DNA of 31,076 nt from Conidiobolus incongruus B7586 (taxonomy: Eukaryota > Entomophthoromycota > Entomophthoromycetes > Entomophthorales > Conidiobolaceae): positions 1-31,076 of the forward strand of contig JNEM01013701.1 of assembly GCA_000697335.1 (NCBI GenBank). Reading direction: 5' to 3'. How positions within the stretch are numbered: position 1 is the stretch's first letter; the number at the start of each line of letters is the position of its first letter. Below are positions 1-9,756 of this stretch, one piece after another. Under the pieces are notes generated by a model. The model made no database searches and had not been told where the DNA came from. It saw nothing but the letters and a program-made list of their open reading frames with translations. A program made the position numbers and the translations under genes.

Positions 1-1500
1 TTAATATTTCATAGTCATGGTTATTAAAAATAATATTAAAGAATCATTTTAACTTAAATTTAAATAAATTAAAACTATAAATATTAGTGTAGAAATTAAG
101 TAATGATATAATTTTAAAATGAAAATTAAACAAATAAATTAATAAATAAAATATAAAAATTAATGAATAATATAAAATTAGTAGCTTTTTTTATTATTAA
201 TAACTCTTTTCTATATTTTTAATAAGCTTTTAATATTTAAAAATTAGTTTTTTTTTAAAAACTAAAATTTAATATTTTACAAACTAATTTAATTTATTTG
301 CAGGAATTTTTTTTATAATTTGTTTTTTTAATTATTTAAAACAATTATAATGATATAAGTTATAATCAGGTAAATATATTAAATATAATAACTCCCTCTA
401 TTTTTTTTATATAAAAAATCTTTTATAGCTTTAACTTTATGTATTTTACTATTATCATGCAAAATAATAAGTGTTTTTAATTTATATTAAGAATATCATT
501 TAAAATTATTTTATTTAAAAAAGTAACATATAGTTTATTATTAATTAATTTTCCTTGAGATATTAAATAAAAAAGTTATATATCATTATAATTAATTATA
601 ATAATTAATATTCACTTATATTTAAAATACTTATTTATTAGAGTTTATAAAAGGGATTAATATAATTTAACCTAAAATCTTGATTTATTTTTAAGTAAAA
701 GATTATATAAAGGAATTTAAAATTTATTAATTATAAGTATTTATTATAAAAACCTTGATTTTTAATTATACCTTAATAAGTTTAGTTTAACTATAATTAC
801 TTTAGTTTTTTTAAGCTTCTATTAAATTATAAAATATCTATTTTATATTATTATTTATTAATTTGAGTTTAAACTTTAATATATATAAAATACTTATAAA
901 ACTAATATTAAAATGCTTAGATAATTCTTTAGTTAAAATAAAAAAATTATTTTTCAATATAATTTTTCATTTTATTAATAATTTAAAAAGTAATAGTTGA
1001 AATTAATTTTTTAAATTTTAACAAGTTTTAGATAATTTTTCTCTTAACTTTAAAATAATTTACTTAATAATAAATTGTTAATTTAAATAATAATTTATTA
1101 TTAAAAGTTGCTTATAAATTGTAAATAATTTTAGAGGGTTAATGGTTAAATTGTACTAATATTAAAATAAAAAACTTTTAATAACTATTATTTAATTTAA
1201 ATATAATTAAATTAAATAACTAATTTTAAAAAGTTAATTTTTTAATCAAAAAAATTATTATATATATATATATTAAAAATATATAATTTCCTATTAACTT
1301 TATATATATTTATTTATTTCAAACTAATAATATGTTTGAAAAATCAGAAATTTAAAAATTTCCCATTACTTCAAATTCAAGGTAATAGTATATTCAATTT
1401 TAAATTTATAAAAATATTTAAGTAAAATTTTTAAATACTAATTTTATTTTATATTAACTAATATAAAACTTTGTGTATCATAAAATAATTTAAGTATATT
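1..1500. other. AT-rich intergenic DNA, no gene seen
   Basis: This stretch is very AT-rich and dominated by short A and T runs and poly(TA), with stops in every frame on both strands. A short TA-dinucleotide run lies near 1259-1273. No coding-like patch, RNA-like segment or terminal-repeat element could be supported. Confidence 0.7.
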
Positions 1501-1553
1501 TTCAAGGTCACAGGTTTAAGATCTATTTAATATATCAATTAAAATGCTGGTTT

Positions 1554-1841
1554 TGTTACTAAATGTAATGATTTTATATCATTGAGCCAATTTTATAGAA
1601 ATTTTATGGAACTTTTGATGGATCACTTAAAATAACTTAAAATTTAATCCAAAATATCTATATTTGAAATTTTTTAGAATGTTCGCTGTACAATTGTTAT
1701 AGAGATCTCAGATTTATATACGGAATTAATAATGATTTATATAGTCATGTAAAACTCATTAATTTATTATGTGTAGCGAATATATTATCACAATGTTTTT
1801 ATTTTTTAACTATGAGTCATTATAATTATATTATTAATTGA
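1554..1841 (+). pseudogene. decayed gene fragment, possibly a membrane protein
   Basis: A frame without a start codon stays open for 57 codons, from 1668 to a TGA at 1839-1841. Its composition is protein-like rather than random AT (Cys, Arg, Gly, Tyr and His present; stretches such as YNCYRDLRFIYGIN and LINLLCVANILSQCF). Upstream, from an ATG near 1545, another frame reads MLVLLLNVMILYH and then hits stops. The alternation of hydrophobic stretches with short polar links suggests a multi-pass membrane protein, perhaps a receptor. That is inference only; I do not recognise the family. In-frame stops and the lack of a continuous frame mean it cannot work as it stands, unless these are exons with introns I could not place. 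Confidence 0.3.
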
Positions 1842-2002
1842 AGTGATAACTGAATTCAAAGTCCATAAAAGAATATATTAAATTGTATTAAGTTAAAATT
1901 TCATTTATAATATTATATATTAGATTTAATTGATATTCAAATTATGTGAATATCTAATCATTTGATATAAAATTGAATTATTAAAATAAAATTACTCTAT
2001 GC

Positions 2003-2010
2003 TATAAAAG
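2003..2010 (+). promoter_or_regulatory. TATA box of the RNA-like island
   Basis: A perfect TATAAAAG lies about 20-30 nt before the abrupt rise in GC content at about 2021-2033. This is the spacing expected between a TATA box and a transcription start (pol II, or pol III genes with upstream TATA). It points to plus-strand transcription of the island. Confidence 0.5.
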
Positions 2011-2027
2011 AGATTATTTTGTTGCAA

Positions 2028-2340
2028 TGCCGGCTGCTAGAAATGCATAAAGTAGCTGAGGCAGGTAAGATGCTGATAGTAGGTAACAGTACTGGGTTGA
2101 AGGCTGTGTTGAGAGGATGAAAGAATACTGTTATCTCTTGACAGGTTCACTGACCTCTATTGGTTAGACTTATGAAATCAGTTCCTTTACGGTCCAATTG
2201 TCAGTTAAGGAGAGTGTTAGAGGTGAGATAGCCGTTCTAGTAAATGAGACTTTTAGGATAGAGTGATATGCCTTTTGGGCTAACACCTCATAAGAATATA
2301 TATGGTGAAGCAAAGATGCTCAGGCGGACTATCATCTAGA
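2028..2340 (+). ncRNA. candidate structured non-coding RNA, family unknown (SRP-like 5' end)
   Basis: About 310 bp close to 45% GC sit inside DNA that is roughly 80% AT, with no long open frame, so a protein is unlikely. Helices visible by eye: TGCC/GGCA plus GCTGCT/AGTAGC (2028-2038 with 2051-2063); a long-range 10-bp stem with a 3-nt bulge, 2068-2080 with 2328-2337, closing most of the molecule; GAGAG/CTCTT (2111-2115/2135-2139); ACCTCTA/TAGAGGT (2153-2159/2218-2224) enclosing ATTGG/CCAAT (2159-2163/2194-2198). GTGTTAG/CTAACAC (2214-2220/2280-2286) competes with one of these. Weak pol III A-box-like (TAGCTGAGGCAGG, 2053) and B-box-like (GGTTCACTGACC, 2144) sequences are present. The first 40 nt resemble the Alu domain of SRP (7SL) RNA, but I could not find the SRP helix 8 signature (GNRA loop with AGCAG). 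RNase P/MRP motifs are not clear either. The ends are uncertain; the first T4 run is near 2434. Confidence 0.5.
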
Positions 2341-2344
2341 CAAC

Positions 2345-3055
2345 TAATATATATATTGTAATTGTTTGATTTACACATTAGTTAATTGAATAATTATATT
2401 GAAAAATATATAATAATTGTATTTTCTAATGATTTTAAAATTTTGTGAAAAGATTTTGTATATTATTTATTGACATAGATACAATTTATTAGTATTCAAA
2501 TGTAAAGATAATATTAAAATTTTTTAATCATAAATAATTAAAAATAAATATTAAACAAGATACATTTAGATATCAATCAATATATATTGAAACTTATAAT
2601 TGATATTAAGTATTTGAGAGAAAGAAACTTTTGTTTCATAAATTTTGATATAAACTGAATGCTTCAATTATCCTAATATTAACACTCAAAAAAACCCATT
2701 AAAAATACTTTTAAAAAATATCATATCAAAAAATTTAAATAGATCGTTAACTAATATTTTAAATATTAAATTTCTTTACTACTAGTTATGAGTTTTTAAA
2801 TCTAACAAAATCAGGTAATTACATAATCTGATATTATATTAAATATAATAAGCTTATATATTACTTGATAAAATGAATGTTCATATAGTAAATATTGCAT
2901 AAAAATCATTGTAATTTAAAATTTTCAATGAAATATATTAATTACAATATATAAGTGAAAAAATTCTATACAAAATAGCATTAAATTTATAGCTAATAAA
3001 ATGTTTAAACTCATCACAAGATAGAAAGTTAATAGTGATGTATATAATATAGGTT
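2345..3055. other. AT-rich intergenic DNA, no gene seen
   Basis: Low-complexity AT DNA follows the RNA-like island. There are stops in all frames and no protein-like composition, and no terminal inverted repeats were noticed. Confidence 0.6.
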
Positions 3056-3059
3056 CCAT

Positions 3060-3840
3060 AAATTTACTCACAACTTTGAAGAACGTAAATATTATCAGGG
3101 TTTGACTTTACTAGCATTGAATAATTCTATAAATCAACGCTTTTACTTAGAATTTGAATAATTATCCAATAAATAATTTGGTATAAATTCATATGATAAC
3201 CATACATTCTATTATTTGATTTAATACATCAATCATATATATTTTTACTATGGAATCTAAAAAAATATTATTAACTGCTCTCAAAAGATAGACTTGAAAA
3301 TGAATATTAGTTATTAAATTTTTAGTAAAAGTGGGACGTTTTGTAATATATGGTTATTCAAAACAATTTCAGTCAATTATTAATTATGATTTTGTTGAAG
3401 TATTAATATCATAATATTAAGATTTAGAAAATGATTTCAAATTATTGTTCGAATTTAAAACGAATTATTCACATTATACCTTTGTTGAATATTGACATTT
3501 GATAAATTGTTATCAATATATTTAATTTGATTATTTCGAGAATTATTGTATGTCAACAAAGATTTATTATATTTTAATATTATGCTCAAAATTTTCATTT
3601 CAAAAATATTATTCTAAAGTATAATTATATATGATGAAAGTCAATAAAGTTATAGAAGGATAGTAATAAAAGAGATCATATTTGAAAATTGAATTTATTT
3701 TAATTTCGGACTAATGTCAACTGAATATATTGAAGATATGATAAATAATCATTAAATCATGATGATAAATGTCTGACTTTTAAAGAGAAATCCAATTATC
3801 CTTGGTTATAAAATATATCATTAAACTACCAATCAAAATA
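3060..3840 (+). pseudogene. decayed gene, probably LRR or F-box/LRR type
   Basis: Several plus-strand patches read like protein although stops and frame changes separate them. One near 3066-3162 contains YYQGLTLLALNNSINQRFY. One runs open from 3304 to a TAA at 3412 (VGRFVIYGYSKQFQSIINYD) and its frame continues past stops (NDFKLLFEFKTNYSHYTFVEY). A last patch, about 3705-3810, contains FGLMSTEYIEDMINNH and RNPIILGYKIYH. The L/I spacing resembles the irregular leucine-rich repeats of fungal F-box proteins, as in the clearer relic at 28.9-30.0 kb. This assignment is inference. The sequence lies immediately upstream of the AMPK beta gene and appears to be an old host-gene relic. Confidence 0.35.
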
Positions 3841-3941
3841 AACTAAATCAAAATATATTGAAATATTTAAGATTTAATAACTCACATTTTCATTATTCAA
3901 TTTAGCATAAATTTGAACTCAAAATGAATTAATAATCTCAG

Positions 3942-3946
3942 CCAAT
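3942..3946 (+). promoter_or_regulatory. CCAAT box upstream of AMPK beta
   Basis: CCAAT, in the context GCCAATAA, lies about 105 bp before the ATG at 4052, a typical distance for a CCAAT-binding (HAP/NF-Y) site. No good TATA box lies in between. This is a motif match only. Confidence 0.3.
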
Positions 3947-4051
3947 AATTTTATTATCAAATTTCTCAAAAAACATTGAATAAATGCAATAAATCTAATC
4001 AATCATAAATTTAGTTTGTTTAATTTTAAAATATTTAGATAAAATAATAGA

Positions 4052-5508
4052 ATGGGAAACTCACAGTCAAACAGTCACTACAGTCAAAGTACATCCAACG
4101 AAGACAATAATGTACCTAATCCAACGCCCACATATTTGGATGCAAACTATGGTCAAAACACAACCAACTCAACGCCCAATTTGAACCAACATTCTCAACC
4201 TAAAAATGTATCCAGTAAAAGTTCATCCAGCTCCAACAGAAGGGTACAAATTCACAAAAACAAAAATAGTAATAACAGTTATTCGCAGTACTCTAACTCG
4301 CCTTTTGTCGGGTCGCCACTTATTCCGTTTGAAGAGTATGGGAATGGTAGTGGCTTGAACAACCATTTGACACATGCTCCATACTTAACAAACCGCAGGA
4401 ATTTGAGTCAACCCGACACATTTCCCAGTAGTTTGCCCTCAGCTTTGTCCCCTTTAACTAAAGAACAAACGCTAGATAATGACCCTAAAAGTTCTGTTGA
4501 AAATGATAATGCTATCAATACGTTACAACCTCCCGCAGTGGAAATTGAAGCACCTAACACAAGTATTATTTTTTACTTAAATTCTTTAAAATCATTATTA
4601 ACGCTCATATTTAGATACTGAAGGAGTTCCAACGCTGATCTGTTGGTCTCAAGGTGGGAAACAAGTTTACGTGACTGGTACATTTAATGATTGGAAGCAC
4701 AAGATCCCATTAACAAAAAGGTACCTATACTAAAATGTTTCCTTATTATCACCTTTTATTCCTATCCACCCAAATTTTATTTATTTTTAGTTTACTAAAT
4801 GTTTTTTTTAAATGCTTTCTAGTGAAAACGATTTTACGACAGTACTCAACTTTTTACCGGGGACTCACTATTTAAAATTTATCGTTGACGATGAGTGGAA
4901 ATGTAGTAATGAACTTTTAACAGGTCCTGATCCGGATGGTAATTTAGTCAACTATATCGAAGTGAGTTCGGCTGGAAGCGACGAATTCGACCCCTCTCAC
5001 GATTTAACCGATTCCCAATGGAATAACACTTATAACCAATTAGAAAACGAAGGTTACACTACCGAAATTCCCGATTTCAACAATTTCAAGGGTCCAAATG
5101 TCGATCGACCACCTCATTTACCGGCGCAATTACAAAATGTACTTTTGAATGATGTCTCTGAAACTGAAAACAATAACAATAACGATAATATGATCTTACC
5201 GACACCTAACCACGTCGTTTTAAATCATTTATACGCTTGTTCGATAAGGGATAATATTATGGCAGTTGCAGTGACTACTCGATATAGGAAAAAAGTAATT
5301 ATTTATTCATATTTAATATTTATTATATTAATATTTATTTTGATATTTAGTATATTACAACTTTATTTTATAAACCAGTATCCATTTAATCACCTATTTT
5401 ATATACAACATACAAACATAAATACATATTAACCCATTAACTAATCATAGAAATGATTCCAGCTTTGAATTGAAGATTTTTAGTGATTTTGATTTTATAT
5501 ATACATAA
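4052..5508 (+). CDS. GAL83: AMPK/SNF1 kinase complex beta subunit (Gal83/Sip2 type)
   Basis: This is the scaffold subunit of the SNF1/AMPK energy-sensing kinase, joining the alpha kinase to the gamma nucleotide sensor. Exons are 4052-4562, 4615-4720 and 4823-5294, plus a short last exon. Intron 2 has a TACTAAAT branch site. The protein starts MGNS, a good N-myristoylation signal for membrane attachment. An Asn/Ser-rich low-complexity region of about 165 residues follows. Next comes a CBM48 glycogen-binding domain at about 172-253, with VYVTGTFNDW and YLKFIVDDEW; W197, K224, W231 and N249 match the sugar-binding residues of mammalian beta. The ASC domain starts near 284 (YTTEIPDF, RPPHLPAQL, PNHVVLNHLYACSIRDNIM, TTRYRKK). 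The last exon is uncertain. Starting at 5476 keeps the phase and ends after about 10 residues at the expected length (about 373 aa, stop 5506-5508). The other frame from 5484 (ILILYIHKDL) looks more like the family but is out of phase. Confidence 0.92.
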
Positions 5509-6630
5509 AGATTTAGGTTATCTTAAATTATCAAATATGTACAATAGTATATCAACAAAGAATATGAATGAATTGACCTTTTCAATATCAATATTTTACC
5601 AGTTCAAATTCATACAGCTGACTAAAATTCAACTCTTTAGCTATACCATATTCAACAACAAATTATCACTTTATATAATGACCTAATGATTATTCCTAAT
5701 AATTATTTTATAAGTTTTTATTGTCGACAAATTTAATTATGCTGATGGTTTAAAACATGTAATTTTTGAAAATTGAGATTACTATCCATTGATTAACTCT
5801 TTGAGAATTTTAAGAAATTGTTATAAATTTGGAAGGTGCATACCCCAATATTTCACTGTTAATTTATTATAAATTATTAATTTAGTTCGAGTTATATATA
5901 TAATGATAAGAAATTTTATTAGTTTTATATTGTCTTTAAAATAATTTTTATAAACCTAATTTACTAATTTTTAATATAATTACAACATTTACAAAAACTA
6001 AATATACTAATTTTATCTGATTTAATCAAAAAAAAATTTTAGCGTAGTTTGACATCAGATTATATTGTGTTCAAAGGGTAAAGTTTTAATTAATTACATT
6101 TAAAAAAATTATCTTTGTTTAAATAATTAAAATAAATCAATTAAATCATATTTTAATCAATCCATTATTAAATTTTAAAATAAGTATTAAGAATCAAAAT
6201 ATAAACTAATTAGGTATGGTTGGATTATTATTGAAAATATTTTTTATATAATTATTCTAAAAATGATAGAGATATTTTTGAAATTTAATGAAAAATATAA
6301 CATTAATTCATAGCCAGCAATTACCAAATTTTAATCCCATAAATTAAAATTCAAATGAATTATTTTAAATTCAAGGATTAAAATTTAATCAAACAAAAAC
6401 AATAATTATTAAATAATTAAAGCAAAAATATTTAAAAAAAATTATAATTGTCAATAACCTTTTTCAAAATTATAATACTTTACTTTTACTTTATTTTTAT
6501 TATTTAATTTTTTTTGTTAGTATAGATAAGATTTATAGAGGTAAAAAATATATTTTAATAATTTATTTTTTTTAAAAATAATTTTTAGTCCTATTTAGAG
6601 AATTTCGAATAATATAATATATTAAAAAAT
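5509..6630. other. intergenic region between AMPK beta and UTP15
   Basis: AT-rich DNA that must hold the 3' end signals of the beta-subunit gene and the promoter of UTP15. No coding patch was seen; the 67-codon frame over 5483-5686 looks like chance apart from its first residues. No convincing TATA or CCAAT element precedes the UTP15 ATG. A strong inverted repeat is listed separately. Confidence 0.6.
6326..6386. repeat. 61-bp near-palindrome (hairpin)
   Basis: AAATTTTAATCC at 6326-6337 is matched by its exact reverse complement GGATTAAAATTT at 6375-6386. Inside, AATTC and GAATT form a second complementary core around a 4-nt loop. It lies about 245 bp upstream of the UTP15 ATG. It could be a miniature inverted-repeat remnant, a transcript 3'-end hairpin or an AT-rich coincidence; no target-site duplication is evident. 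Confidence 0.45.
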
Positions 6631-8519
6631 ATGGAATTTAAAAAATTAACTGCATTACCTAAACCAAAACCTCAAACTCAAATACCTATTAATGAATTTT
6701 GGAAAAATTTCAAAGTAATTAATATCCAATTAATTTAATAATTTCTAATATTAATAAATACAAAAAGTCTCCTACAGTTCTCAAAGAAAATGGTCAAATC
6801 ACTAACTTACATTTTAGTCCCGACAATAAGGGATTGTTAGCTGTGACAAGTGGGTGTAAAGTTAGTATTTATAATACTTCAACGAATTCTTTGGTCAAGA
6901 GCATTTCGCGTTTTACGGATTTAGCTTACTCCGGTACTATTCGTAACGATGGGAAGTTGTTGTTGGCTGGTGACGCTTCTGGATTAGTTCAGGTAGGATT
7001 TTAATTTTTTAAATGGTTGGATATTTGGTAATTAATTTATGATTTTGGTAGATTTTTGATTTGAGTTCAAGAAGCATTTTGAGAACTTTTAAGGGACATA
7101 ATGGGTACTTGAAATTATATAATAATGATTTTATAATGAATTAATTTTGATTTTTTTAGATCTGTTCCTTGTACTAAATTCATGCCAGATTTTCAACAAA
7201 TATTAACAGCTTCATATGATAAAACTGTTAAAATTTGGGATGTCCCCAGTCAATCTCCTATTATTACTTTTGAAGGTCATGAGGTAATTGAAAATATTGG
7301 AATATTGTTAGTGTATTTATTAATGTATTCAATTTATTAGGATTATATTAAAACAGCAGCTGTTAATCCTTCTAACCCATCCCAAATCATCTCAGGCTCT
7401 TACGACCACTGCGTCAAACTTTGGGATGTTCGCACAGGAACATGTACCTCCACAATCAACCACCAAGCTCCTATCGAATCCCTTGCAGTATTCGGCAACG
7501 GAGGTATGGTCGCAGTGGGTGGCGGACCCTCCATCCAAATCTACGACTTGATCAGTGGCAAATCCCTCATCACTCTCGACAACTTCCAGAAGACAGTAAC
7601 AGCTGTGAAACTGACATCGGATAACAACTACTTGATGGGAGGGTCCTTGGACAGATACGTTAAATGTTATGATACTTCCGACTGGAGTCTGTGTAACTCC
7701 GTCAAATTCCCTGGTATGGTATCATCCATTGATATTTCAGTAAGTTATATTTCTCAATTTATTATGTGAAAAAACATTAATCAATATGTGTTTAGAATGA
7801 CAACTCTCATATGGTAGTGGGTATGACATCGGGCATTTTCTCAATCCAAAATAGCAAATCTCAAAAATCTCACAATGCGGAATTTCCCAAAATCGATAAG
7901 GAGTTCGGTACAGCTAAATTGAAGAGAAAGTACGAGAATTTACCCAACACCGAGGTAATTCCCATCCAATATCTAAAAAATTCATCAATTGACAAATTTC
8001 AATGTTTTTAGACCGTTATTGAAATTCCTAAAGAACCTAAACAGATTAAATATCGTCAATTTGATATCTTGTTAAGAAAATTTAAATATAAGGAAGCTTT
8101 GGATGCGGCTCTCAAAACTGTAAGCTAAAAGTTATATAATGATACCATATCTATGACTAATCATCAAATTTCTATAGCATGATCCCTCACTCGGTTTCTC
8201 TGTCATCACCGAATTAATTCGACGCGGTGGTTTAGTCACAGCTATATCCGGCCGCGATGACATCAGCCTTCTACCCCTCATTGCCTATCTCGCTCGCAAT
8301 CTACGCAATTACCACGACAAAGCTCTAATCATTGACGTTAGCAAACTCGTCATGCAACTTTACGGCGATGTCTTATGGAAATCCAAACATTTAGATTTAC
8401 ATCTCCGTCGCCTTATGACTTCAGTTCAACACGAGAAGAAGCTGGTACAGAATCTCATTCAGTTTCAGGGTAAGGTTGGACTTCTGTTGAGCAAAGTGAA
8501 TCAGGTACAGAATTCTTAG
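6631..8519 (+). CDS. UTP15: Utp15, U3 snoRNP/SSU processome WD40 protein
   Basis: Utp15 belongs to the t-UTP (UtpA) subcomplex, which binds nascent pre-rRNA in the nucleolus and is needed for 18S rRNA maturation. Eight exons join in frame: 6631-6714, 6768-6992, 7052-7104, 7160-7283, 7341-7739, 7796-7954, 8012-8119 and 8178-8519, with introns of 53-59 nt. All donors begin GTA; several introns have CTAAT-like branch sites. The product is about 497 residues, near the usual 510-520. The N terminus is basic and proline-rich (LPKPKPQTQIP). A WD40 propeller follows at about 35-310, with repeat ends such as ASYDKTVKIWDV (about 138-149), GSYDHCVKLWDV (about 181-192) and GSLDRYVKCYD. The C-terminal UTP15_C helical domain runs from about 355 (RQFDILLRKFKYKEALDAAL) through GGLVTAISGRDD and NYHDKALIIDVSKLVMQLYG. 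The last exon is notably GC-rich. Identification is secure; the exact splice points are by eye. Confidence 0.93.
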
Positions 8520-9756
8520 GAAAGTAATAAAATTATTAATTATTATAGAATTAAATATAATGGAATTTACTATATCATACATTTTGTAACTTGAATATTA
8601 AATTAATTCAAATTGAGGAAGTTATCTACCTTATAAGTGTATTTGTGAGTTAAATTAAAGTTCAAAACGTTGTAGATATATATTAACCTTTAATATTTTG
8701 ATTAAAAAATTTGTCTTAAATTGGAAATCATATTTTAAAGATATTTATAAATTTTGGATAAAATTTGAAATTATAATAATTGAATATTTAGAATCAATAT
8801 TTATCAAATAATCTATTTTCAAAAAAAGTATTTAAATTAATTCAGTATAATTCAATATAATATATATATATATATATTTTAAAAGTTTTAAATTTTTCTT
8901 GATCCTGAATTAATTCGAATAATTTTTTGCAAAATTTGTTTGTAATAAGATTTTAAGAGTGACAATCTAATTTCAATTTAATAAAGATGATCTTAAAATA
9001 TTCTATATAGTATTAAATATTTTGATTTAATTTAATATTCATAAAATATTTAATAATTTATATTTGATATAATAGTGAATAATAAGAATATTTTATCATT
9101 TTATTATTTATAAATTATTTTTATAAACTTCTTAAATTGAAATAATAATAATAATTATTATTATCTTGTTAAACTTATATTATTAAATAGTATGTATATT
9201 ATTTTGATATTAATTTTTATTAAATATTGTTAATAATTTAGCATCAAAATATACTTATTATTGAGAATTATTTGTTAAGGATAGTAGTTTAAATAATATT
9301 TAAATATCAATAGTAATATTGTTTTATTAATTAAATAAATTACATATTTAAGTGTTATTATAGTTGTTTAATTTAGTAGTAAATTAATATTATTAATTAA
9401 TAATTATTCAAATGAATTAATAGCAACACAAATTTTAATTCCAATACTGGCATAATGAATAATTATACTAATTCCAATTTAAACTTTTAATATGTTTAAA
9501 ATTATTAAGTGGTATTAATTTTACTGTAATTTAAATTAATTTTTAATTAATTTTGGACTACAAATAATTGGTAAATCACCTTAGACAAGTGGAATGAGAG
9601 ATGAGCTTATTTTCACCCCAAAATTTAAGTCAAAGTTGTTTTTTGTTTATTGATAAGTTTTATTCAGTATTAATTTGGTTGAAGTTTGTTCTAATTATCC
9701 CTGAAACCAAACTAGCGCTTAGAGATTTGTTATATATTTTTGTGGGATGAGGAGTT
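8520..9756. other. convergent intergenic region
   Basis: This is the shared 3' flank of UTP15 (plus) and the PH-domain gene (minus). It is AT-rich with a TA-dinucleotide tract at about 8860-8877. No gene, RNA or mobile element was seen. Confidence 0.65.

Noticed and set aside
2060-2070. U1 snRNA on the minus strand, because CAGGTAAG is its exact target complement
   Set aside because: The sequence after CTTACCTG does not match U1 stem-loop I, and no Sm site is present.
2270-2290. U2 snRNA 5' end, because of GCCTTTTGGGCTAA
   Set aside because: Only a short match; the U2 branch-pairing region and Sm site do not follow.
2028-2340. tRNA or tRNA-derived SINE
   Set aside because: A- and B-box-like sequences are about 90 nt apart and imperfect, no cloverleaf or acceptor stem could be drawn, and no A-tail or direct repeats flank the island.
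5483-5686. 67-codon frame after AMPK beta as a separate gene
   Set aside because: Its first residues may be the beta-subunit end in another phase; the rest has no feature and reads like AT-rich 3' UTR.
7421-7624. 67-codon frame in UTP15 exon 5
   Set aside because: An out-of-frame shadow; the true exon frame encodes WD40 repeats over the same bases.
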